64,000 nucleotides of DNA from MGIIb-O2 sp963990035 (GTDB lineage: Archaea > Thermoplasmatota > Poseidoniia > Poseidoniales > Thalassarchaeaceae): positions 1 through 64,000 of the forward strand of contig CAXDMJ010000001.1 of NCBI GenBank assembly GCA_963990035.1. Direction: 5' to 3'. Below, piece after piece: positions 14,940 through 23,867 of the stretch. Numbering within the stretch: the stretch's first letter is position 1; each line of letters begins with the position of its first letter. Position numbers and translations under genes: made by a program. A model generated the notes under the pieces. It had not been told where the DNA came from. It ran no database searches and saw nothing but the letters and a program-made list of their open reading frames with translations.

Positions 14940-17834
14940 ATGCGTAAAGAGGCCGTAACTATAGCCATGGTGTTACTAATCTTACTACAAGTAGGGAATA
15001 ATATTGAAATATATGCATTAGAAGATGAAAAAAATATAATATTGAAACAACAAAATCAAGGAGATGAACAAGATATTAGTTTAGATATACTTCTAGTAGG
15101 TAACTCTTACACTAGTTTCAATGAATTAAATCAGAAAGTCGAAATGATATTGGACACTTCAGGTGTCAATTCGGATGTAGAGGCAGTTACTGGAGGAGGT
15201 ATGAAATTATCAGATCATTTAGATGATGCAAATCAACAAGGTAATGAATTAAATGAAAAACTCTCTGAAGGTCATGATTATGTAGTTTTACAAGATCAAA
15301 GTCAGGTTCCATCATTACCTACTAGTTCAGAATTTTGGATTGATAGTAAAAATGCAGTTGAGGAACTTAATGAAAGAATAATATCAGAAGGAGGGCAATC
15401 AATACTCTTGATGACTTGGGGACGTAAAGATGGCGATACAAATTATGCAGAAAGAAATCCTGATTATCTAACTATGCAATTACATCTTCAACAAGGGTAT
15501 GAAATGTATCTCGAAAATTCAACAAATGAAAACAAACCAATATTTCTTGCTCCAGTTGGACTGGCATACAAGAATCTATACCATAAAGTCAATGATACGG
15601 GAGTAGATCCGACTGGAGATGCAAATGCTTTTTCAACACTTTATTCTAATGATGGGTCACACCCATCAATAGATGGATCATATCTTTCATCTTGTGTCCT
15701 ATATTCAGTATTAACAGGAGAATCCCCAGTAGGGGAATATTATCCAAGCCAAATCTCTCCTGAAAGAGCTTTAGAACTTCAACAGGCTGCTGCAAGTACA
15801 GTATTTAATGAGACACCAAACTATACATATCCATTTGAAATTCAATCACCAGGTATAGAATTTGGTCCAGACTCAGGTTCTGTTTTTGCAATAGACCCAG
15901 GGTTGTTAATTAATCTAAATATCAACTACACAAATTTAGAAGAATTTAATGATATTGCAAATATAAAAATCATAGGCCCTGATGACTGGCAAATTGCATG
16001 GAACTATTCTTTAGATGTGAACCTAGGATTTGATTTCAACGCCCCATCGGATATTACTTCATGGATACAGTTTTCAATCACTGCACCTATCACAGAAAAT
16101 GGAATGCCTTTAGCAAACTCATTACATCAGTTTAGTATGGAACTCGTATCAAATTCTACGGGAATCAAAGATTGGTATAATTTTTCAATGAAGTATGGTT
16201 ATTTCCATGGTGCTGAGATTATAGAAGGAGGAGGAACCTATTCAATATCTCCATATGATGTTGCTACAATTGAAATGCGTGCTAAAAATATTGGTAATAC
16301 TCAACGAGACCTCGCAGTAAGTATTAGACCGTTAGATGAAAATGGAAGTGAAATAGGAGATTATTCTCAAGCATTTGCTTTAGAAGAATGGAACGTATTT
16401 ATTCAAGATAAAATGGAACTATCTGCAATGTGGCCAAATGAAACAGGGAAAATTAGATTTCAAATACAATCACCATTATTAGTAAGTGGAAGTATATTCT
16501 TTGAGATTAAAATATGGAGTGTAGCAGTGCCTGAGGAGGCAGTATTTGCTATTCAGAGGGTGAATATTGTCCCACGATCAGGAGGTAATCTAGAATTAAA
16601 TAATGTTGACTGCCAATTTGAAACAAGTCCTGGAGAAACGTGTCGAACAGAGTTAATAGTAGAAAATACGGGTGATATCACATATGATTTTGAATTAAAA
16701 ATAAAACAAATTCCAGAATGGATTAATGTAAATCTTAGTCAGAATCAATTATCATTAAATGCAGGTGAAATTAATAATCAGATATACCTTAATGTATCAA
16801 TAAAAAATGGAACTCCTTCAGGAGAAGTTACTGATTTAATTGTAGAGTTATGGGTTGATGGATGGAATCCATCAAGTATAAGTTTCCAAGTTAAATCAGG
16901 AGATTACTTTGATTGGAGTTTAGTTGAAGAATTATACGAACACAATTATGATTATGAAAATAGGGTCGTAAATGTTTCAGCATCTTGGACTCTTACAAAT
17001 ATTGGTAATACGAATGATGGTTTAGTTGTTAATCTAGATTGCAATATTTTCACAGATTATGAATTAGAGATCCCACAAAATGCTGAAATTCAATCAACTC
17101 TTAGTCCACGTTCTTTTGAGATATTAGACATCAATATTGGTGAGTCAGTTAGTTTTGTAGCATGGATGAATATTTCATATGATGAAATATCTGAAAGTAT
17201 GTTTAATATTGAAAAACCCACATTAACTATCGAAGCTAGGTCAATAAGAGACCCTAGAATAATATTCCAAGGAAGTGAATCAGAAGATAATGATTTATTC
17301 CGTGATACAGGAGTTTCTACTGATAATGATAAAAACTCAAAAATCATTGAATTCTTTAGAATTTGGCAGACCGTAATCATAAGTCTAATTGTCGTACTTT
17401 TTGGTAGCATTGGTGTAGTTAAAGCAATACAATATAGACTGAAAGAAGATCGGAAGAGGATGGGGCTACCTATAGAAGAAAGTGAAACTGTGAATGATTG
17501 GATGTTAGGATTTACAAAAAAAACTAATTTAAAGGTCAATATTGAAACTATAACAATAGATTCAAAAGGTTTTGAAGAGGAATTTATTCAAAAATCTAAA
17601 GTTAGAAATATTGTTGATAAAGTAGGCCCTTCAAAATTTAGAGTGGAGAAAGCTAGTTCTTCATTAGATAGAGCAATGACGGAAGATGCATTAGATGACA
17701 TAGTAGAGTTAGCAGATGATTTTTCTTTAGATAGAAACATTCATCCGAATAATAAGTTACTAGAAAAAAGAGATGAATTTGAATCGAGAATATCGAAATT
17801 AGAAAAAAAGAATAAAACTAATGACGAGGGCTAG
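14940..17834 (+). CDS. Membrane-anchored SGNH-hydrolase-like surface protein
   Basis: 964 residues: a signal peptide (1-27), then an SGNH/GDSL-like domain with GNSYTSF (Ser56), TGGG, YVVLQDQS and DGSHPS (Asp238, His241), matching the nucleophile, oxyanion and catalytic dyad blocks. Immunoglobulin-like NEW3-type repeats fill about 290-790 (for example ENTGDITYDFEL). A membrane helix is at about 808-830 and a charged 134-residue cytoplasmic tail follows, which is unusually long for such proteins. Likely role: esterase or deacylase on extracellular glycans or lipids; the substrate is unknown. The ATG follows GGACGAGGT. It runs straight into rnhB. Confidence 0.75.
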   Translation: MRKEAVTIAMVLLILLQVGNNIEIYALEDEKNIILKQQNQGDEQDISLDILLVGNSYTSFNELNQKVEMILDTSGVNSDVEAVTGGGMKLSDHLDDANQQGNELNEKLSEGHDYVVLQDQSQVPSLPTSSEFWIDSKNAVEELNERIISEGGQSILLMTWGRKDGDTNYAERNPDYLTMQLHLQQGYEMYLENSTNENKPIFLAPVGLAYKNLYHKVNDTGVDPTGDANAFSTLYSNDGSHPSIDGSYLSSCVLYSVLTGESPVGEYYPSQISPERALELQQAAASTVFNETPNYTYPFEIQSPGIEFGPDSGSVFAIDPGLLINLNINYTNLEEFNDIANIKIIGPDDWQIAWNYSLDVNLGFDFNAPSDITSWIQFSITAPITENGMPLANSLHQFSMELVSNSTGIKDWYNFSMKYGYFHGAEIIEGGGTYSISPYDVATIEMRAKNIGNTQRDLAVSIRPLDENGSEIGDYSQAFALEEWNVFIQDKMELSAMWPNETGKIRFQIQSPLLVSGSIFFEIKIWSVAVPEEAVFAIQRVNIVPRSGGNLELNNVDCQFETSPGETCRTELIVENTGDITYDFELKIKQIPEWINVNLSQNQLSLNAGEINNQIYLNVSIKNGTPSGEVTDLIVELWVDGWNPSSISFQVKSGDYFDWSLVEELYEHNYDYENRVVNVSASWTLTNIGNTNDGLVVNLDCNIFTDYELEIPQNAEIQSTLSPRSFEILDINIGESVSFVAWMNISYDEISESMFNIEKPTLTIEARSIRDPRIIFQGSESEDNDLFRDTGVSTDNDKNSKIIEFFRIWQTVIISLIVVLFGSIGVVKAIQYRLKEDRKRMGLPIEESETVNDWMLGFTKKTNLKVNIETITIDSKGFEEEFIQKSKVRNIVDKVGPSKFRVEKASSSLDRAMTEDALDDIVELADDFSLDRNIHPNNKLLEKRDEFESRISKLEKKNKTNDEG

Positions 17835-17835
17835 A

Positions 17836-18564
17836 ATGTACAAAATAGGAGTAGATGAAGCAGGAAGAGGCCCAGCCATAGGACCATTAGTTGTTTGTGC
17901 ATTATGTATCCCTGAATCGGAAATAGAAATTCTAGAATCAATAGGAGCTGATGATTCAAAGTTAATTAGTAGAAAAAAAAGAGATTTATTATCCAGTGAG
18001 ATACTAATTGAAGCAGAAAAAAGAAAATGGTCAATAGGTATGGTTGTATGTGATGCTGACCGTATAGATCGAGAAAGAAAAAAAATAAATCTAAACCAGT
18101 TAGAAATAGAATTATTTAAAGAAGCAATTAATTTAACAGATATGGCAGCAAATAAAGGAGTTATTCTGGCTGATGCTTGTGATGTCAATGAACAACGATT
18201 TGAACAGAGAGTCAAATCAGTATTAGGCGAGAAATGGGGTCATTGGAAAGTCGATGCAAAACATAAGATGGATTCGAAAGAAATAGTGGTTGGAGCAGCG
18301 AGTATTCTGGCGAAAGTTTGTAGAGATAAAGAAATTAATCGGATAAATGATTTACTTGACGTGGATATTGGAAGCGGTTATCCGTCCGATCCAAAAACAA
18401 AAAATGCAGTAAAGAAACTAGTTAATGACGAATTACCTAATCAATTCTTGAGATGGTCATGGGCTACGGTGAAAAATGCATGGAATGAAGTACACGGAAC
18501 GCAAATCCCTATCCGTCAAGAAATAGATGAAATTAGAATTCAATCATCACTTAATGATTGGTAA
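17836..18564 (+). CDS. rnhB: Ribonuclease HII
   Basis: A 242-residue RNase HII, which removes RNA from RNA-DNA hybrids and misincorporated ribonucleotides. Conserved elements are GVDEAGRGP at residues 5-13 (Asp7, Glu8 metal ligands), DDSKLIS, ADACDV and the KVDAKHKMDS...AASILAKVCRD block. An earlier in-frame ATG (17821) overlaps the preceding gene. The one at 17836 begins one base after that gene's stop and has GAGGG at a good distance, so it is preferred. Confidence 0.93.
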   Translation: MYKIGVDEAGRGPAIGPLVVCALCIPESEIEILESIGADDSKLISRKKRDLLSSEILIEAEKRKWSIGMVVCDADRIDRERKKINLNQLEIELFKEAINLTDMAANKGVILADACDVNEQRFEQRVKSVLGEKWGHWKVDAKHKMDSKEIVVGAASILAKVCRDKEINRINDLLDVDIGSGYPSDPKTKNAVKKLVNDELPNQFLRWSWATVKNAWNEVHGTQIPIRQEIDEIRIQSSLNDW

Positions 18565-18610
18565 ATACTGAAATGTGAAATGTAGTAGCCCAGTGGTAGA
18601 GTATGATAGT

Positions 18611-20338
18611 ATGGTTGATGATAGCGAGTGGAGTTTAGATATTCTTGCCATTGTAAGGAAATATTCATTACAAAATGCTGTAGAATACAACGGATCAGGA
18701 CAATCGGGTTCAGTCTTGGGTAGAATATTAGGGGAAAGAACTGATCTCAGAAGTAAAGCAAAGCAACTCAAACAATTAGTTGAAGTCGAAGTCGAAATTG
18801 CAAATAATTTGGCCAAAGAAAAAGGAGTCGGTGCAGTACGTCAAGCCTTACAAGAAACAAATCCAGAGGCTCTAAATAGACAGAAACAAACTAAAAGAGT
18901 TGGGTTGAAAGAATTACCAAATGCAGAAAAGGGAAAGGTTGTGTTACGATTTGCACCAAATCCCAATGGCCCCTTGTCATTAGGTCATGCTAGAGGAGTC
19001 ACTATAAATTCAGAATATGCAAATCTGTATGACGGAAAGGTTGTGTTAAGATTTGATGATACTGATTCTAAAGTAAAGCCGCCACTCAAAGAAGCATATG
19101 AATGGATAGAATCAGATTATAAGTGGCTTACTGGTAAGAACCCAGACATAATTATAAGAGCTTCAGAAAGAATGGATATCTATCTTCAATATGCTGAAGA
19201 AATGCTAAAAAAAGAGTTTGGATACGTCTGTAAATGCTCTGCTGAAAAATTTAAAAAGTTAAGAGAAAACTCTCAAGAATGCCCTTGCAGAAATAAAGAG
19301 GTTCAAGGAAATTTATCAGATTGGATAATGATGAATAATGGAGATTTAGGTGAAGGAAAAGCAGTTGTCAGAGTAAAAACTTCTATGGATTTACCAAACC
19401 CCGCATTGAGAGACTGGCCTGCATTAAGAATTCAGCACTCATTACACCCAATGGTTGGCGATAAATACAAAGTTTGGCCATTATTAGATTTCCAAAGTGC
19501 TATTGAAGATTATGAACAAGGCGTAACTCACATTATCAGAGGAAAAGATTTGATGGATTCAACTCGCAAACAAACGTTGCTTTATGACCACTTTGGATGG
19601 GTATATCCGGAAACTATGTATTGGGGGAGAGTCAAAGTTCATGAATTTGGAAGTTTTTCGACCTCAGGTATGAGAAAAGATATAGAAGAGGGGAGATTCA
19701 CTGGTTGGGATGATCCACGTTTACCAACTCTTCGTGCATTGCAGAGAAGAGGATTTAATTCAGATGCAATGAGAGATTTTTGGATAGACTTAGGACTAAC
19801 ACAAAAAGATATTTCTGTTTCATTGCAAACTATAGAAGCATTTAATTCAAGTAAAATTGATGATAGTTGTGAAAGGAGGTCATTCATCAGAGACCCAAAA
19901 TTATTAGAAATCGATATAGAAAATGACGAGGATATTAGCGATGAAATATCAATTAATAGACATCCAACAGAACTTATAGAAGGAGTGAGAATTTGGAATC
20001 TTAATGATAGGAAAATATATCTTGAAAGAAATGATATTGGAAAAAATAAAATGAGATTAAAAGATTATGCTGATATCGAGATTAAAGGAACGAAAGTTAC
20101 TATTCAGTCTTATGATCGATTAGATAGAAGGCCTATTGTACATTGGTTGCCATCATTAATGGCAAAAAAAGCAACTTTAACTATCCCTAAAGGAAATGAA
20201 ATTATCATTCAAGAAGGGATGATGGAAGACTTTGAAATTGTCAAAGGGAATATTATACAACTTGAAAGAGTTGGTTATGCAATAATTGAATCAGAGGAAA
20301 AATCAGATATTATCAAATTATTGTGGCTACATGGTTAA
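18611..20338 (+). CDS. gltX: Glutamyl-tRNA synthetase (archaeal type)
   Basis: About 575 residues. A helical N-terminal extension (to about 105) is followed by the class I catalytic core with FAPNPNGPLSLGHARG (HIGH motif), RFDDTD, the GKDLMDST region and SFSTSGMRKD in the KMSKS position. The C-terminal anticodon domain is the beta-barrel type seen in archaeal GluRS and eukaryotic GlnRS. It charges tRNA-Glu, and probably tRNA-Gln for later amidation. The frame extends upstream to a GTG at 18575; the first ATG (18611) gives a normal N-terminus. It lies about 46 bp after rnhB. Confidence 0.92.
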   Translation: MVDDSEWSLDILAIVRKYSLQNAVEYNGSGQSGSVLGRILGERTDLRSKAKQLKQLVEVEVEIANNLAKEKGVGAVRQALQETNPEALNRQKQTKRVGLKELPNAEKGKVVLRFAPNPNGPLSLGHARGVTINSEYANLYDGKVVLRFDDTDSKVKPPLKEAYEWIESDYKWLTGKNPDIIIRASERMDIYLQYAEEMLKKEFGYVCKCSAEKFKKLRENSQECPCRNKEVQGNLSDWIMMNNGDLGEGKAVVRVKTSMDLPNPALRDWPALRIQHSLHPMVGDKYKVWPLLDFQSAIEDYEQGVTHIIRGKDLMDSTRKQTLLYDHFGWVYPETMYWGRVKVHEFGSFSTSGMRKDIEEGRFTGWDDPRLPTLRALQRRGFNSDAMRDFWIDLGLTQKDISVSLQTIEAFNSSKIDDSCERRSFIRDPKLLEIDIENDEDISDEISINRHPTELIEGVRIWNLNDRKIYLERNDIGKNKMRLKDYADIEIKGTKVTIQSYDRLDRRPIVHWLPSLMAKKATLTIPKGNEIIIQEGMMEDFEIVKGNIIQLERVGYAIIESEEKSDIIKLLWLHG

Positions 20339-20420
20339 TTCTTCAATGATACGAAAGATAGCCAGAATATGTATCTATTAAGCGTCGCATTGAAGTCTAG
20401 TAAGCCAACCAGTAGGTAAT

Positions 20421-22436
20421 ATGAGAGGGGAGTCGAGTGCTAGAGCCTTGGCGTTAGTTGCATTATTATTCGTCTCCTTTTTGAGTGCCCCCTCTTATGC
20501 TCAAGACTCACAAGATGATACTACAACTTGTTGCAGTGATACCGATTTTAACTTGTTTTTATTAGATGAGTCAGCAAATGGAAGACTATCTCCATTTGAA
20601 AGTGAATTATCAGAAGAATTTACAGCAACAGTTTCAGCATGGCAACAAGGAGAAATAGAAGTAGGATCTTGGGAATTGATATGGGGAACAGAGGGAGATT
20701 ATCCAACACAGACATGGTCATTCACTATTCCATACTTAGTTGAAGGTGCGGTAGGTGTTACAATAAACTCAACAGTAGATATTAGAATAGGAGGTTCTTT
20801 TTACTCAGGAAATACTGGTTTTAGTGGAGTTGAGCCATTCTTAGAAGCTGCTGGGAATCTAGAAATTTCGGTACAAGTATCATCTGGTACTGTAAATGAT
20901 GGAGATAAGGTTGAAGTTTCTCTAGCTGTCAATAGTTTACTTTTTTCTAATCCAACACAAGATGCAGGTCTGAATTTCTATTGGGGGTCAGATGAATCTG
21001 ATGCAAAAGTAACTGGACGTATGCCACTAGTAGATATTAAAATTAAAGAGGCAAGTGTCACATCAGGATTAGTATATTTCCCTATAACAGTTAATTCAGG
21101 ATTTGATGGAGATATGTGGTCATTATCTACTGGAAGTTTTTCATTGCAAGGTACACTTCTGACCCTTAGCCCGATAGCTACAACATTAGAATCAGGTGTT
21201 GAAGTGACATTTGTTTGGGAAATGCCAGAAGGCACTGAAAGTGGCATTTATACTACAGAATTCATCATATCCCCTCAATCCGGATTGGAGATTTATACCT
21301 CGAAATCTCATGAGATAGATGTTGGAGAAAATAGTGGTGGTGGAGGAGGCTATTACCCTTCATCTGAACCGTTACGGACCAGTGGTTCAATAGTAAATGT
21401 TGAAATAGATGCAAAATTTGAAGGAGATACAATTCAAAAGAAAATAGAAATTTCATTCGATAGTGCTATGTCTCAATGGATGAGATGGGGAATGGATAAT
21501 ATTGGTAATACAAGTCTTGATTCCAATAGTTGGTGGAAGAATCTTAATTCATATTCAGACTCAGTTGCTACTTCAAATAGAAATAATGGGAAGGTAGATG
21601 ATGATGAATTATTAGCATTAACCTCACATATCACTGGTTCATCATCAGATATGAGATCATTCATGCAAAATGGTCTTTCACTAGATATTGAATCAATCAT
21701 AGGAATAAATCCAGTCGAATTAGGACCTACTGAATATCAGATAGACATGGGTGGAACTAGATCATTTGCAGCTGAAACTATTACGATTAAAATTGACACC
21801 TCATACTCAGTTATAAATAATGAGAGGCAACTTTTAATTGAAAATTTCATACGCAATCCCACCAATAATTATTGGAAAGAAGTTAATATAGATGTGGAAA
21901 TCAAGTCTACAATGTTAGCAGGTTTAGGACCAGTATCTGCTGATAATTTAGAGTTTAGTCATAGAAGATGGATTTTCCTAGAAACAGTTCAAATTAATGA
22001 ACAAATTGAAGAAAATGAAGATTTTAGGATAGAATTCCTACCATCAGGAAATATGGCTTTTAGCCCTTTAATTTCAGCAATGATTTCAGTTTTTGCTTTG
22101 TGTGTCGCTATAGTAATGGGTCTATTCCTTACTAGAAAAAGAAGTAGTGTCCCATCATTAATTGCAGTAGTAGCATTAGGAGGACTGTCTTTTGTGGTCT
22201 ATATATTAGGTATGCCAATGCAAATTGTTCTAGCAATAGTAGCTTCAAGTGTATTACTGGTATTCCCGATATCTCTTGTATCCCCAAGATCTATTGGAGA
22301 TGGTAGTGTAACTAACAAAAGAGGACCTAAAATAAATTGTCCTGCTTGTGGTACGAGTAATCCTGTTGAATCAAAAGTACGGCCCCTAAGATTAGAGTGT
22401 TCAGGATGTGACGTAATGCTAAGAATTGAAGAATAA
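20421..22436 (+). CDS. Secreted/membrane protein with cytoplasmic zinc ribbon
   Basis: 671 residues: a signal peptide ending near APSYAQ (residue 28), then about 500 residues of beta-rich extracellular sequence with a GGGGGYYPSS linker. Three membrane helices (about 549-571, 579-599 and 602-622) follow. A C-terminal zinc ribbon (INCPACG and LECSGCD) would lie inside the cell if the N-terminus is exported. The family is unknown to me. The odd number of helices together with the zinc ribbon suggests linking an outside sensor or scaffold to a cytoplasmic partner. Its stop codon directly abuts that of the convergent downstream gene. Confidence 0.7.
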   Translation: MRGESSARALALVALLFVSFLSAPSYAQDSQDDTTTCCSDTDFNLFLLDESANGRLSPFESELSEEFTATVSAWQQGEIEVGSWELIWGTEGDYPTQTWSFTIPYLVEGAVGVTINSTVDIRIGGSFYSGNTGFSGVEPFLEAAGNLEISVQVSSGTVNDGDKVEVSLAVNSLLFSNPTQDAGLNFYWGSDESDAKVTGRMPLVDIKIKEASVTSGLVYFPITVNSGFDGDMWSLSTGSFSLQGTLLTLSPIATTLESGVEVTFVWEMPEGTESGIYTTEFIISPQSGLEIYTSKSHEIDVGENSGGGGGYYPSSEPLRTSGSIVNVEIDAKFEGDTIQKKIEISFDSAMSQWMRWGMDNIGNTSLDSNSWWKNLNSYSDSVATSNRNNGKVDDDELLALTSHITGSSSDMRSFMQNGLSLDIESIIGINPVELGPTEYQIDMGGTRSFAAETITIKIDTSYSVINNERQLLIENFIRNPTNNYWKEVNIDVEIKSTMLAGLGPVSADNLEFSHRRWIFLETVQINEQIEENEDFRIEFLPSGNMAFSPLISAMISVFALCVAIVMGLFLTRKRSSVPSLIAVVALGGLSFVVYILGMPMQIVLAIVASSVLLVFPISLVSPRSIGDGSVTNKRGPKINCPACGTSNPVESKVRPLRLECSGCDVMLRIEE

Positions 22437-23291
22437 TTAAGTCATTCCATCACGAATTAATTTATCGATTAATTTACTTGACGCAATATTTGCATTCGAC
22501 TCATCCCAATATTTTCTTGCAAATGAGATCTGCCCTGCTAAATCTGTAGACCAACCAGGAGCCATCACACAGTGCCATACAATCTCTTCTAGCCTAGATG
22601 TAGAAGGAGTAGATCGAACGAGAGACGAACGTACAAGATGAGATAAGGCTCTAGCCCTACCTTCCTTGTCTAAATTAATCCATCTTGAAGAGATTGCTGT
22701 TAGTGCATTTTCATCTATCCAATCATAATCTGAAACATTGGGTTCGGAAACTTCAGGTAAGGGGACCACTCTAATCACCCCCTCATCTGAAAGAAAGTCC
22801 CTTAAGGCAGAATAAACAGGGTCGTAAGTATGATCTAAAGCAGAATTTATCCAATTACCAGAAAGTATCCAGGGCCTTAATTTACGAGTACGAATACCAT
22901 GAGGAGAGATCAATTGAGCTAAGGCATGAGACTGAACTACAGAAGTTAATGGACCCTTACGAGAATCTCCCTTATGCCCAGTCAAACCCTCGACTACTAA
23001 AGATGAGATTGTCAATCGAAAAGGGTTGGTTTGCATCTTAGTATTTGATGAATCATCATCAATAATTTTAATCCAAGGACTATTTTGAGGTTCAGTACCA
23101 CTGAATTTTCTACGATATGAAATCCCATTATCAACAAGTGATGCCTCAATTGCAACTATAGATAGTGAACCAATAAGAGTTGGTTCACATAAAAGCAAAA
23201 GTGAATCACTTAATCTATTAATCTCTAATGATGCTGCAACTAATGTTTCAGACACATCAGAGAATTGATTCTCATCAACCAGCACCCTCAT
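22437..23291 (-). CDS. Putative inactive RecJ/Cdc45-like protein downstream of S15
   Basis: 284 residues with no clear catalytic motif. Residues about 33-66 (DSLLLLCEPTLIGSLSI...NGISYRRKF) have the spacing of the first motif of DHH-family RecJ proteins, where VxxHxDADGxxSA is expected, but the acidic residues are missing (CEPTLIG). In many euryarchaea a divergent, often inactive RecJ-like gene follows rpsO, and archaeal RecJ homologues stand in for eukaryotic Cdc45. The position fits: it lies 46 bp after the S15 gene. The protein is shorter than a full RecJ. The identification is an inference from motif spacing and gene order. Confidence 0.4.
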   Translation of the reverse strand: MRVLVDENQFSDVSETLVAASLEINRLSDSLLLLCEPTLIGSLSIVAIEASLVDNGISYRRKFSGTEPQNSPWIKIIDDDSSNTKMQTNPFRLTISSLVVEGLTGHKGDSRKGPLTSVVQSHALAQLISPHGIRTRKLRPWILSGNWINSALDHTYDPVYSALRDFLSDEGVIRVVPLPEVSEPNVSDYDWIDENALTAISSRWINLDKEGRARALSHLVRSSLVRSTPSTSRLEEIVWHCVMAPGWSTDLAGQISFARKYWDESNANIASSKLIDKLIRDGMT

Positions 23292-23337
23292 GATGCACCG
23301 TAGAGGTTCTTAGTTCAAATCTTATGCATAGAAGTAA

Positions 23338-23793
23338 TCATTCTACCATTAGTCTTAGTTGATCACGCTTGTAAGCCCAACTAGATGACAATCGACCAGT
23401 TTCCTTGTAATATCTTGCTAAACGACGAATTCTAGATTCACATAACTCTAATTGACGGCGATTATGTAAATCTTTTCTGTTTGAACCAAGATGATCAATT
23501 AAACTCAGAGCCTTACGCATAAGATTCATCATATCTTCAGGGTATGTTGAAGTAATATCATTACGAGTTAATGTTTGAGAAATTCTTTCACCCATTACTA
23601 AACGAACATCAGGTACAGCATGCATATCTCTGAGCATTGTACCGATTTTAGCGGATGAATGGCCATCTTTTGCATACTTTAAAATTAGTTCTTCTACTGT
23701 TCCTTTATCAGATTCTGCCCAAGAAGGTACCACATCATTATTTGGCTTAGAAGAACCACTTGTTCCTTTTCCTTTGCTGTGCATACGCGCCAT
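23338..23793 (-). CDS. rps15: 30S ribosomal protein S15 (archaeal, S13e-like)
   Basis: 151 residues with the archaeal/eukaryotic N-terminal extension (PSWAESDKGTVEELI, GHSSAKIGTMLRD) followed by the S15 core (LIDHLGSNRKDLHNRR, RRLARYYKETGRL). It binds 16S rRNA in the small-subunit platform. The start MARMHSKGKG is usual for the family. It lies between ArcS (74 bp upstream) and the RecJ-like gene on the same strand. Confidence 0.95.
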   Translation of the reverse strand: MARMHSKGKGTSGSSKPNNDVVPSWAESDKGTVEELILKYAKDGHSSAKIGTMLRDMHAVPDVRLVMGERISQTLTRNDITSTYPEDMMNLMRKALSLIDHLGSNRKDLHNRRQLELCESRIRRLARYYKETGRLSSSWAYKRDQLRLMVE

Positions 23794-23867
23794 ATCAAGA
23801 CCTCAGTTATCCGGCCGACCTGCTGCCCCTCTTTAATCGCTACGCAAACTCATACAACCAATTTCAC

